Part shown: positions 7,708 through 15,119 of the stretch, piece after piece
Layout of the letters: each line of letters opens with the position of its first letter
How positions within the stretch are numbered: the first letter of the stretch is position 1
Source of the DNA: Candidatus Bathyarchaeota archaeon
Lineage (GTDB): Archaea > Thermoproteota > Bathyarchaeia > Bathyarchaeales > Bathyarchaeaceae
Assembly: GCA_023136395.1 (NCBI GenBank)
Contig: JAGLRI010000002.1
Coordinates: forward strand, 1-22,771
DNA length: 22,771 nt
Reading direction: 5' to 3'
Program-made: the position numbers and the translations under genes
The notes under the pieces: generated by a model
Seen by the model: only the letters and a program-made list of their open reading frames with translations
What the model was told of the DNA's origin: nothing
Database searches by the model: none

Positions 7708-7767
7708 TCTTAACCCTTTCCATTCTCCTTTGCCTTTCCACTTAAGAAGTAAGATTAGTCTTAAAAA

Positions 7768-7775
7768 CTTTTAAA
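7768..7775 (-). promoter_or_regulatory. Probable TATA box of gdhA
   Basis: On the minus strand TTTAAAAG, inside a longer AT run, lies about 65 bases before the TTG start of gdhA. A transcription start about 25 bases further would leave a leader of roughly 35-40 bases containing the GGAGA and AAAGGG purine stretches. The placement is typical, but the match is only compositional. Confidence 0.4.
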
Positions 7776-8374
7776 TATTAGCTAGCTAACTTGACTAATT
7801 CTCTGAAAAACGCTTTTCTCTTGTTGTTAATATCACGCCTACCAGACATTAAGAAGCCTTGACAAGAAAGTGACATGTTTTGACCTGTTTTGGTTTGTCC
7901 TAAAAAGACGGGTCTTAATCTATTCTTAACAGTGTATACTCTAAATCTGAGCACAGAGTACAAGAGGAGAAATAACCCCTCACAAAATAATATTTAGATA
8001 GTAAATGCTTCAAGAAGCAGACTTAAATCTTTAAAAGAAACTGTTTTACTCTTGACTTAGCGGTCATTTTTTGAGACTTTTCAGACTCCGCTTAGCCACT
8101 TTCCTGCTCAGGAAGACATTTGACCTTTTTTCATTAGACACCCGATGTCTCTTGTCGTTCTAAGGAGTAGTTTCTGACAATCTTTCCAGTTACGCGAAAA
8201 GTTAATGTTAATCGTTGAGCACATTTCCGTTTTGAGAGAGAGGCTTTCTGACTAATAATAGTTAGTCTCAAAAGATAATAGGTAACATTTTAGCTGACTT
8301 GACTTAGTTTTAAAAGCAGAATTCATGCAAGCATTTATTCCACCTAGACTATTTTGCACGTTCAACTGTGTAGC

Positions 8375-8381
8375 TTTATAT
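8375..8381 (+). promoter_or_regulatory. Probable TATA box of gins23-mcm
   Basis: TTTATAT stands out in a mixed-composition stretch and lies 53-59 bases upstream of the TTG start of gins23. A start site about 25 bases downstream would give a leader near 30 bases, long enough to contain the strong ribosome binding site at 8422-8426. Confidence 0.45.
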
Positions 8382-8421
8382 CCCGTAGTTCTATCTTTCT
8401 TTTAGAAGATTCTTTTGCTTT

Positions 8422-8426
8422 GGAGG
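8422..8426 (+). promoter_or_regulatory. Ribosome binding site fixing the TTG start of gins23
   Basis: GGAGG, continued as GGAGGGTAGG, ends seven bases before TTG 8434. This is nearly a perfect anti-Shine-Dalgarno match and decides in favour of the rare start codon. Confidence 0.7.
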
Positions 8427-8433
8427 GTAGGTA

Positions 8434-9000
8434 TTGATAACAAAGACGTTAGCACTCATTAAAGAGACGGATTTTGAATTTGAAAATGCAACGTTTAGAA
8501 TTGTCGCCAATAGAAACTCCCCTGAAATTGAACTTGCTGGTTTTAAAATTGGACCCTTTAAAGAAGGGGGGGAATACAACATCAGATTTTGGATAGCTAG
8601 AGAGTTAGTGAAAGCCGGGATAGTCCACTTTAAGGAAGAAGAAAGTTTAGATGCAGTAAAGCTGTATAAAATTCAATGGAAAGAGCGAGTTCAATCAGGT
8701 AAACGTTTTTCCTCTTTGCCTGAAAATTTTTATTTCAAGCTTCGGCATTATCTTGCTGACGTAAAAAGGGAAGCAACAATAAGGACTGAAAAAATGAGGG
8801 AGTATGAAAAGACTTTCGGTCTTTCACGCGACATTATTAACTGTCGCTTAAAAAAGATCGTTTCCCTCTCCTCCTCTCCTGCGCAAACAAGTCAGATCCT
8901 CCAAAACTTAACTAGGGAAGAACGCATGATTTACAATCATTTATACAAAGTTATTAGTGAATGGAGATCCAAAATCCTGGAAGAGGTTGGTGAGCCTTGA
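8434..9000 (+). CDS. gins23: GINS complex subunit, Gins23 (Psf2/Psf3-like)
   Basis: GINS joins MCM (and Cdc45/RecJ-like protein) in the replicative helicase complex. The 188-residue protein has a small beta-rich domain first, about residues 18-65, with IELAGFKIGPFKEGGEYNIR followed by FWIARELVKAGIVHF, and a helical domain after it from about 75 to 183. Small domain before helical domain is the order of Psf2/Psf3 and archaeal Gins23; Gins51 has the reverse order. It overlaps the mcm start by four bases, and gins23-mcm linkage is known in crenarchaeal genomes, which supports the choice. The TTG start is set by GGAGG upstream. No Gins51 gene is visible in the window. The family is confident, the Gins23 subtype fairly so. 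Confidence 0.85.
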   Translation: MITKTLALIKETDFEFENATFRIVANRNSPEIELAGFKIGPFKEGGEYNIRFWIARELVKAGIVHFKEEESLDAVKLYKIQWKERVQSGKRFSSLPENFYFKLRHYLADVKREATIRTEKMREYEKTFGLSRDIINCRLKKIVSLSSSPAQTSQILQNLTREERMIYNHLYKVISEWRSKILEEVGEP

Positions 9001-11033
9001 CAGAAATTGAAATGGCCCCAGCAGATCCTCAGGAAAGGTTCCAAGATTTTTTAAAATCCGAAAAATATCGCCAAAGCTTCGCTCAGATGGCTATTACTGG
9101 TAGCACATCATTATTAGTAGATTTTGAAGATCTACTTACAACGGACTCGGCTTTAGCTGAAATCCTTATTGAAACGCCTGATGAATATTTAGAACACGCA
9201 AACCATGCAGCTCTAGCTCAGTTAAAGATAGAGGACCCCGAGTATGCTGAAGGGATCGAAAAGGTTAATGTTAGAATTAATAGGCTGATTGAAACTCAAC
9301 CACTGCGAACATTGGGCTCAGACCATATTGGGACACTCGTTATGTTGGAAGGCATTGTTATTCGATCCACACCTGTCAGACCTATGGTTTTGCGAGCTGC
9401 TTTTCAATGCAAGAAGTGTGGCCAAATCGGTTATATCGATCAGACAGGTCCTTTCTTGAGAGCTCCTATTGCATGTACCGATACTGTTTGCAGAAGCAGG
9501 GGGCCATTTGATTTTGTTCAAAAAGACTCAACTTTCATCGATTCCCAAGAAATACGTATCCAAGAACGTCAAGAGGAACTTCCTCCAGGACAGCTCCCAA
9601 GATGGATAAACATCAAGCTCGTTGGACAGGATATAGTAGACATAGCGAGACCGGGTGATAGCGCCTCAATTGTAGGAACTGTTCGTGCAGCTGCTCCAAC
9701 ACTTCCTAGGGTAGGGAAATTACGAGTATTCACAATGCACCTCGACGCTAATTTCATAGATGTTGTAAGCAAAGAGGCAGAAGCGATATTCATCTCACCC
9801 GAAGAAGAGAAACAGATCCTTGAATTGGCAAAGGATCCTTGGATCCATCGTAAAATCATTCGGTCGATAGCACCCTCTATCTACGGTTACGAGCACATCA
9901 AAGAGGCAGTAATGTATCTTCTCTTTGGAGGGGTTCCAAAACTTCTTCCTGACATTAATATCCGAGGAGATATGAATGTTCTCCTCATAGGAGATCCTGG
10001 AACAGCAAAGTCTCAATTGCTGCAATATGTGTCAAAAATTGCTCCACGCGGCTTATATACATCTGGTCGAGGGACAACTGCAGCTGGTTTAACCGCAGCT
10101 GTGATCCGAGAACGAGAAGGAATGACCCTTGAGGCAGGTGCTCTCGTTCTTGCAGACAAAGGTGTTGCGTGTATTGATGAGATCGATAAAATGCGTCCGG
10201 AAGATAGGGTTGCTATCCATGGAGCAATGGAACAACAAATCATCGCTATCGCAAAGGGAGGTATTGTGGCAACTCTCAACGCTAGAACTTCCTTATTAGC
10301 TGCGGCTAACCCCGCTTTGGGAAGATATGATCCTTATCGAACAGTAACGGAGAACATTTCTCTTCCCGTTACGATTCTCTCAAGGTTTGACCTAATCTTT
10401 GTTTTGAGGGATACGCCTGAGAAGGAACAGGACACCCGTATGTCAGAACACATTTTGGATCTCCATAGGGGAGGCACTGTTTCAGAGGAACCTCCCATAC
10501 CGGCGGGTCTTCTTAGAAAATACGTTAGCTATGCCAAATCTATGAAGCCAGAGCTGAAAAAAGAAGCTGCAAATCGTATCAGAGACTTTTATCTGGAGAT
10601 GCGTTCAGCTAGCGAAACAGAGGGATCACCAATAGCCATTACAGCGAGACAGCTCGAATCTATTATAAGAATAACAGAGGCTAGAGCTCGTGTAGCTCTT
10701 CAAAAAGAGATTCTCGTTGAGGACGCTGAAGCAGCTATTTCCTTAATGAAAAGATCGCTAGAAGAGGTTGGAATTGACGTTTCATCCCGCAAATTCGATA
10801 TCGACATCATCATGACCGGAAAACCCAAAAGTCTACAGAATAAGTTAAGAGTTGTTCTGAGCACAATAATTGAAATGGAGAGAGAAACGGGAATGGTTAA
10901 AAAGTCTGAGCTTTTAGAGAAACTTAAGACTGAGTTTGAGATTCAAAGCCTTGAAGCAGAAAGGCTCATGGGACAGTTGCTGCGGGAAGGCACTATCTAT
11001 GCTCCTCAAGAAGACTACCTTAAAAAGACTTGA
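8997..11033 (+). CDS. mcm: MCM replicative DNA helicase
   Basis: MCM is the hexameric 3'-5' helicase that unwinds DNA at the archaeal fork. The 678 residues have the full domain order. The N-terminal DNA-binding region covers about 1-255, with a zinc site at Cys138, Cys141, Cys160 and Cys165 (CxxC-x18-Cx4C). The AAA+ core has Walker A GDPGTAKS at 332-339, Walker B CIDEID at 392-397 and arginine-finger motif SRFD at 462-465. A C-terminal winged helix covers about 605-675. No intein is inserted at the Walker motifs. The TTG start overlaps the gins23 stop and follows GGTGAG; an ATG five codons downstream is an alternative. The protein looks fully active. Confidence 0.97.
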   Translation: MTEIEMAPADPQERFQDFLKSEKYRQSFAQMAITGSTSLLVDFEDLLTTDSALAEILIETPDEYLEHANHAALAQLKIEDPEYAEGIEKVNVRINRLIETQPLRTLGSDHIGTLVMLEGIVIRSTPVRPMVLRAAFQCKKCGQIGYIDQTGPFLRAPIACTDTVCRSRGPFDFVQKDSTFIDSQEIRIQERQEELPPGQLPRWINIKLVGQDIVDIARPGDSASIVGTVRAAAPTLPRVGKLRVFTMHLDANFIDVVSKEAEAIFISPEEEKQILELAKDPWIHRKIIRSIAPSIYGYEHIKEAVMYLLFGGVPKLLPDINIRGDMNVLLIGDPGTAKSQLLQYVSKIAPRGLYTSGRGTTAAGLTAAVIREREGMTLEAGALVLADKGVACIDEIDKMRPEDRVAIHGAMEQQIIAIAKGGIVATLNARTSLLAAANPALGRYDPYRTVTENISLPVTILSRFDLIFVLRDTPEKEQDTRMSEHILDLHRGGTVSEEPPIPAGLLRKYVSYAKSMKPELKKEAANRIRDFYLEMRSASETEGSPIAITARQLESIIRITEARARVALQKEILVEDAEAAISLMKRSLEEVGIDVSSRKFDIDIIMTGKPKSLQNKLRVVLSTIIEMERETGMVKKSELLEKLKTEFEIQSLEAERLMGQLLREGTIYAPQEDYLKKT

Positions 11034-11113
11034 TGTAAAACCATATTAACTTTTCCAAAAAAACAATGTAAATTTCTCTCTTATCTCTATACGTAAAAAA
11101 TGAAAACGATAGT

Positions 11114-12997
11114 ATGATTATGTTCAAACCTGAAGAACGAAAGATAAGAGTAACCCGCGGGATCTCAATATTTCTAGCAGCAAAAGAAGCCGGCGTTGAC
11201 ATCAGATCAGAATGCGACGGCAAGGGATCTTGCGGAAAATGTAAGATAACAATCAAAGACCATAAAGCTGTAAATAAAGTTAGCGAAATCGAAAAAAAAC
11301 ATTTCTCCCCATCAGAAATCAACTCCGGATTCAGACTAGCCTGCCAAACGACAATTTTTCAAAACACTAAAGTGACAATCCCTCATGAGAGCAGAATAGG
11401 ATTACGAAAAATCCAAATCAAAGGCTTAGAAAGACCGGTAAAACTAGATTTAGCTTTAAAGAAATACAATTTAACTCTGCCAAAACCAACATTGTCCGAC
11501 TTTAGACCCGATCTCGAAAGAATTTTTGAAGAATTATCCAATATAATTAATATCCGTGGGCTGGAAATCGATTATACTGCACTCAAAAAACTACCTGACA
11601 TTCTCCGCAACGCAAATTGGAACATCACGATAACCATCTGGAAAGACCGCAAAATTATAGCTATAGAGCCCGGAGAAACTACAAAAGAGCTTTTCGGATT
11701 AGCTCTAGACATCGGCACATCAAAAATCGTGGGGTACATAGTCGACTTGACAACTGGTAAAACCATTGGAATAGGGTCTGTCAAAAATCCGCAGGCTATT
11801 CATGGAGAGGACATCATGTCTCGAATCAGATTTGCCACAGTGGAGGACAATGGACTTATTACTCTACAGAGGTCAGCAATCGCTGGTATAAACCATGTTT
11901 TACATGAAGCATGCATCAAGGCAGGGATTCATCCATCTCACGTTTATGAAGCAACTGTTGTAGGTAACACTGCAATGCATCACTTTTTTCTAGCTATTCA
12001 GCCAAAGTACATGGCCCTATCGCCCTTCACACCAGTAATAAAGAAGACAATTAGTGTTAAGGCCAGTGAGTTGAATATAGGTATAAATTCGAATGGTGTC
12101 ATCAATGTTTTGCCTGTTATCGCTGGATTTGTGGGCTCAGACGCCGTAGCAGACGCTTTAGCCACAGGGATTCATGAGTCGAACGAACTTTCTTTGTTAA
12201 TAGATATCGGAACGAATACAGAGGTTTTTGTTGGCAACACGGAGGACGTTCTATGCTGCTCCTGTGCCTCGGGGCCAGCCTTTGAGGGGGCTCATATAAA
12301 ACATGGGATTAAAGCTGAAACCGGGGCAATAGAGAAAATAACAATAGAACCGGATTCTTTCGAAGTTAAGTATAAAACGGTAGAGAATGCAAAGCCGATA
12401 GGATTATGCGGATCATCAATAGTAGACATCTTGGCAGAGATGCTAAAATGTGGTATAATAAATTTTCAAGGCCGTTTTAACTCTAAAATAGAAACTCCAC
12501 GGATTAGAATTCCTAACGGGGAAAAAGAATTCGTTTTGGTATGGGGAACTGAAACTGGAACGGGTAAAGATATTGTTTTCACACAAAAAGACGTTGATGA
12601 GGTACAACTAGCAAAAGCAGCTATCTTCGCGGGATGTTCTATCCTAATTAAAAGAAAAAATTTGGAAAAGGAACATCTCACTCGAATTTTACTTGCTGGT
12701 GCTTTTGGTAACTTCATCAATCCTGAAAACGCGAAGATCATTGGATTGATCCCCGATATCCCAACAGAAAGGATAAACTTTGTTGGTAACACGGCTGTAA
12801 CAGGTGCTAAAATGGCTCTCTTGTCGATGGAAGTAATGGATACAGCCGATGTAATCTCCAACAAAATCAGATACCTTGAACTAGCTGCAGATCCAGATTT
12901 TGCTCGAGAGTTTGCTTATGCTTGGTATCTTCCCCACAAAGATCTAGAACGGTTCCCATCTATCAGTAGCCTCTTAAATGGCATTCATAAAAACTAG
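11114..12997 (+). CDS. RACo-type reductive activator of corrinoid protein (2Fe-2S / ASKHA ATPase)
   Basis: These proteins use ATP and low-potential electrons to return accidentally oxidised Co(II) corrinoid to active Co(I). The 627 residues begin with a plant-type [2Fe-2S] ferredoxin domain, with ligands Cys34, Cys40, Cys43 and Cys77 (CDGKGSCGKC, then LACQT). A linker of about 80-195 follows. The C-terminal ASKHA (DUF4445-like) ATPase domain has ALDIGTS at 197-203, DIGTNTEVF at 364-372, SGPAFEGAHI at 386-395 and late AGAFGNFINPE. This is the layout of bacterial RACo and of the archaeal MtoD, not of methanogen RamA, which carries C-terminal 4Fe-4S motifs. It starts 80 bases after mcm and converges on the corrinoid methyltransferase operon, its likely partner. 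Confidence 0.9.
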   Translation: MIMFKPEERKIRVTRGISIFLAAKEAGVDIRSECDGKGSCGKCKITIKDHKAVNKVSEIEKKHFSPSEINSGFRLACQTTIFQNTKVTIPHESRIGLRKIQIKGLERPVKLDLALKKYNLTLPKPTLSDFRPDLERIFEELSNIINIRGLEIDYTALKKLPDILRNANWNITITIWKDRKIIAIEPGETTKELFGLALDIGTSKIVGYIVDLTTGKTIGIGSVKNPQAIHGEDIMSRIRFATVEDNGLITLQRSAIAGINHVLHEACIKAGIHPSHVYEATVVGNTAMHHFFLAIQPKYMALSPFTPVIKKTISVKASELNIGINSNGVINVLPVIAGFVGSDAVADALATGIHESNELSLLIDIGTNTEVFVGNTEDVLCCSCASGPAFEGAHIKHGIKAETGAIEKITIEPDSFEVKYKTVENAKPIGLCGSSIVDILAEMLKCGIINFQGRFNSKIETPRIRIPNGEKEFVLVWGTETGTGKDIVFTQKDVDEVQLAKAAIFAGCSILIKRKNLEKEHLTRILLAGAFGNFINPENAKIIGLIPDIPTERINFVGNTAVTGAKMALLSMEVMDTADVISNKIRYLELAADPDFAREFAYAWYLPHKDLERFPSISSLLNGIHKN

Positions 12998-13030
12998 TGA
13001 AAAATACCTGTGGGTTCTGATTATGGTTTA

Positions 13031-13168
13031 TTAGCGCATTAACCAGGACCAAATCCAGAGGAAAACCATCTTCTCGTAGTGCTCCCAACTCTCTTTTATT
13101 ATTTTTTCGTCACCAAGTATTTTTTGTATTTCCTTCCTCTTTTTTTTCCAGGGAGTGTATAGTGACAT
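13031..13168 (-). CDS. 45-residue Trp-rich mini-protein, last gene of the methyltransferase operon
   Basis: This small frame starts at ATG 13168 and stops with TAA at 13031. A perfect AGGAGG is formed by the last two sense codons of the methyltransferase gene, seven bases before the ATG; only four bases separate the methyltransferase stop from this start. The product begins MSLYTPWKKKRKEIQKILGD, then has a charged helix (about 10-33) and an aromatic-hydrophobic end, KMVFLWIWSWLMR, with four Trp in the last third. The end is too short and charged at its tip for a sure membrane span; a peripheral membrane anchor or a docking helix for the methyltransferase or corrinoid protein would fit. I know no family for it. 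Coupling to the operon is strongly supported, function is not. Confidence 0.68.
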   Translation of the reverse strand: MSLYTPWKKKRKEIQKILGDEKIIKESWEHYEKMVFLWIWSWLMR

Positions 13169-13172
13169 TTTT

Positions 13173-14411
13173 TTACCTCCTGTAAACTCCGTATTTGGCT
13201 GTAAACTTAGTCATTGCGACTATGTTTTCTATTTTTGCGCCGCCTGGGATGCCTACAGCACCATCCATAATGAAGCCTCCACCCTCACCTACGACATCGA
13301 TGAGTTTCTTGCAATATTTCTCAACTTGTTTGGGTGTGCCAAATTGTAGTAGCGTGGCTGGTACATTTCCTTGTAAGCACACGGTGTCTCCTACTAGTTC
13401 TTTTGCTTTGAATATGTCCGCAAGATCAATTTTTAGGATGACCTTCCCTTTTGGAACTTCTCTCCAATATTTCATGTTCATGGTCCAATCTCCTTCAGCA
13501 AAGGGACGGCAAATAAAACCGTCTGCGACCAGTCGACATATTACCTCCTTCAACGTAGGCCAGTAGAATGTTTCAAACTGCTTCAAGGACATAAAAGGTA
13601 CACATCCCCTATGGAGAGGCATACCAATCTGAGGTTTCATCTCCTTACGGGTAGATTCATCCTTGATACGTAAGGTGTGTGGTAGTTCTGCATACATTAC
13701 GCAGTAGGGTACCAGCGCTTCACAGGCCTTAATAATCTTTTCTGGTCGTTTGTACATGTCTATGCTCGATTCACGCATACCTCTTAACGTGTCGGAGAGG
13801 ACGTCGAAAGGAGCCTTAGTCATACTACTTCTAGCCATGGGCATACCAAACTCGCTTTCCCATTTTTTACGTTTGTTTCCCCAAAAGGCGCGATGGTCAT
13901 TGTGGGCGAAAATCCCCTTCATCATCGCTATTTTTGCACGTGTTAACCCCTTATTCCACTCCTCTCTAAAAATGCGTGGGAAATATTTAGTTATCAAAAA
14001 CTCGGTAGGATTTTCTGTAAACATGTCGTACTCCTCTGATTTCATATTACACCTCTCAATGAATTGGAAGGATACATCGGGTGATAATTCTCTGCCTGGT
14101 ATCTCGTATAATCCTTGACCTAACGCATCGGAGACTGGTCCCGACAATGTACCTCCGCTTCCAATTGCATCCGCCTCTGGGAACGCTTTCATTAACCTTT
14201 CAATTATCTCTGCACGTTTCTCATAGTTGTACATCAATTCCTGGACGGTTACACCCCCGTAACGGGCTATAAAAGAAATATTAAAACCCAGCACGATAGG
14301 TACCCTATCTGGTGTCTTGAGGCTGGTCGCTGTTGTGATGCGCTCAACCCTCTCGTTGTAAAGCTCCTTGGGGCTCTTCTTCACAGCTAGATTTCCATCC
14401 ACTTCTTGCAT
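13173..14411 (-). CDS. URO-D-family corrinoid methyltransferase (MtoB/MtvB-like)
   Basis: This 412-residue protein belongs to the uroporphyrinogen-decarboxylase superfamily, whose non-heme members move methyl groups to or from corrinoid proteins. Recognisable blocks are HRGCVPFMSLKQFETFYWP at 267-285, EGDWTMNMKYWREVPKGK at 306-323, KIDLADIFKAKELVGD at 327-342, CLQGNVPATLLQFGTP at 345-360 and IDVVGEGGGFIMDG at 371-384. These resemble the O-demethylase methyltransferase subgroup more than MtaA/MtbA; the HxC zinc signature of the latter is absent. His267, Glu306 and Cys345 are candidate metal or substrate residues, by position only. It overlaps the corrinoid-protein gene by 25 bases and precedes a mini-gene. 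A true heme-pathway decarboxylase is unlikely given this context. The methyl donor is unproven. Confidence 0.85.
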   Translation of the reverse strand: MQEVDGNLAVKKSPKELYNERVERITTATSLKTPDRVPIVLGFNISFIARYGGVTVQELMYNYEKRAEIIERLMKAFPEADAIGSGGTLSGPVSDALGQGLYEIPGRELSPDVSFQFIERCNMKSEEYDMFTENPTEFLITKYFPRIFREEWNKGLTRAKIAMMKGIFAHNDHRAFWGNKRKKWESEFGMPMARSSMTKAPFDVLSDTLRGMRESSIDMYKRPEKIIKACEALVPYCVMYAELPHTLRIKDESTRKEMKPQIGMPLHRGCVPFMSLKQFETFYWPTLKEVICRLVADGFICRPFAEGDWTMNMKYWREVPKGKVILKIDLADIFKAKELVGDTVCLQGNVPATLLQFGTPKQVEKYCKKLIDVVGEGGGFIMDGAVGIPGGAKIENIVAMTKFTAKYGVYRR

Positions 14412-15019
14412 ATCCTGACGCCTTTAGCTGCCGAGGTTGCATAGGCATCTGCACCGGTGTACCGTCGGACGTTCTCATCTATGTGGCCACCGCCGATGAT
14501 TATCTTAATTTGGTTACGCTGTCCTGCGGCTTCTATAGCTTCCACAGTTTTCTTCATAGAATCATATGCTAGCGTTAGAAACCCGCTTAATGCTACAATT
14601 TCTGGTTTTACTTCTTCTATTTTTTCCACAAATTTTTGAGGAGGAGCATCTACACCAATGTCATAAACGTCGAATCCGTTGGCATCCAACATAAATGTTA
14701 CTATGTCCTTACCTATGTTGTGTATATCACCCTGCACTGTTCCTATAACAACCTTAGCCAAATACTTAACCTCACCAGCCTTTTCAATGTCTAGTTTGGT
14801 GATTTCCGAAATCCTCCTTAGGATTTCACCAGCCATTATAAGGTCTGGAAGAAAATACTCCGCGTCCTCAAAACGTTTACCCACGATTTCAACCGCTTTT
14901 CTACAAATTTCTAGAATCTTAAGTGGTTCCTCGCCTGCATCAAGCTTTTCCTTGACTAACTTTAACGCCTTTTCTTCCTTCAAATCAGCCAGTGCTTCTA
15001 CAAGTTTTTCCGAAGACAT
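14387..15019 (-). CDS. Corrinoid (B12-binding) methyltransferase protein, MtoC/MtbC-like
   Basis: The 210-residue protein is the methyl carrier of a corrinoid methyltransferase system. A helical cap domain covers about 1-86 (with YFLPDLIMAGEILRR at 55-69). The Rossmann-like B12 domain follows, with the cobalt-binding motif GDIHNIGKDIV at 97-107, giving Asp98, axial ligand His100 and Gly103. Further cobalamin-loop residues appear in LSGFLTL at 144-150 and IIGGGHIDE at 174-182. Length and domain order match MtaC, MtbC, MttC and MtvC. It is the first gene of the minus-strand operon, upstream of the methyltransferase, and has a purine-rich stretch with AGGAT before its ATG. The RACo-type protein nearby is the expected reactivator. 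Confidence 0.93.
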   Translation of the reverse strand: MSSEKLVEALADLKEEKALKLVKEKLDAGEEPLKILEICRKAVEIVGKRFEDAEYFLPDLIMAGEILRRISEITKLDIEKAGEVKYLAKVVIGTVQGDIHNIGKDIVTFMLDANGFDVYDIGVDAPPQKFVEKIEEVKPEIVALSGFLTLAYDSMKKTVEAIEAAGQRNQIKIIIGGGHIDENVRRYTGADAYATSAAKGVRICKKWMEI

Positions 15020-15047
15020 TTTACATCCTGTCCCCCTCTTATACTAA

Positions 15048-15058
15048 TTATTTATTAA
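15048..15058 (-). promoter_or_regulatory. Possible TATA element of the corrinoid operon
   Basis: Read on the minus strand, TTAATAAATAA lies about 30-40 bases before the ATG of the corrinoid-protein gene, within the 100-base divergent gap shared with mtrH. The leader would be very short but could still hold the AGGAT element. Confidence 0.35.
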
Positions 15059-15090
15059 TATTTTCTTACGTAGAGAATCCTTTAATGGAA

Positions 15091-15100
15091 TTCATAAAAG
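15091..15100 (+). promoter_or_regulatory. Possible TATA element of mtrH
   Basis: TTCATAAAAG is centred about 25 bases before the TTG start of mtrH, so the transcript may be leaderless. A GGTG at 15108-15111 could serve as a weak ribosome binding site if transcription starts earlier. The element shares its gap with the divergent corrinoid operon, so common control is plausible. Confidence 0.35.
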
Positions 15101-15119
15101 TTAGAATGGTGTAATCAAT

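Larger units (their letters stand above)
7708..8433. other. Long divergent intergenic region without a convincing gene
   Basis: This stretch of about 730 bases separates the divergent gdhA and gins23-mcm genes. I see no protein gene with a credible start and composition, and no tRNA-like fold. It holds several small hairpins: AAGAC/GTCTT around 7905-7916, TTCCT-GCTC-AGGAA at 8101-8114, AGACA/TGTCT at 8136-8150 and GACTAAT/GTTAGTC at 8250-8267. The string TTGACTTAG or TTGACTAA recurs near 7791, 8052 and 8298. Part of it must be promoter sequence for both sides. The rest is unexplained and large for such a compact region; an unrecognised RNA, a decayed gene or replication-related DNA are all possible. 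Confidence 0.5.

Noticed and set aside
7778..7963. A 61-codon minus-strand frame upstream of gdhA, beginning with TTG
   Set aside because: The start codon is weak, the purine stretch (AGGGG) is poorly spaced, the product shows no family features and the region is otherwise noncoding. It may be a remnant but cannot be supported as a gene.
8183..8201. TTTCCAGT followed by GAAAAG, faintly like an archaeal origin recognition box
   Set aside because: It is a single partial match without the G-rich string or a second inverted copy, so an origin cannot be claimed.
13155..13349. A plus-strand open frame of 64 codons over the start of the mini-gene and the methyltransferase end
   Set aside because: It is antisense to a clear methyltransferase and to the mini-gene with a perfect ribosome binding site.
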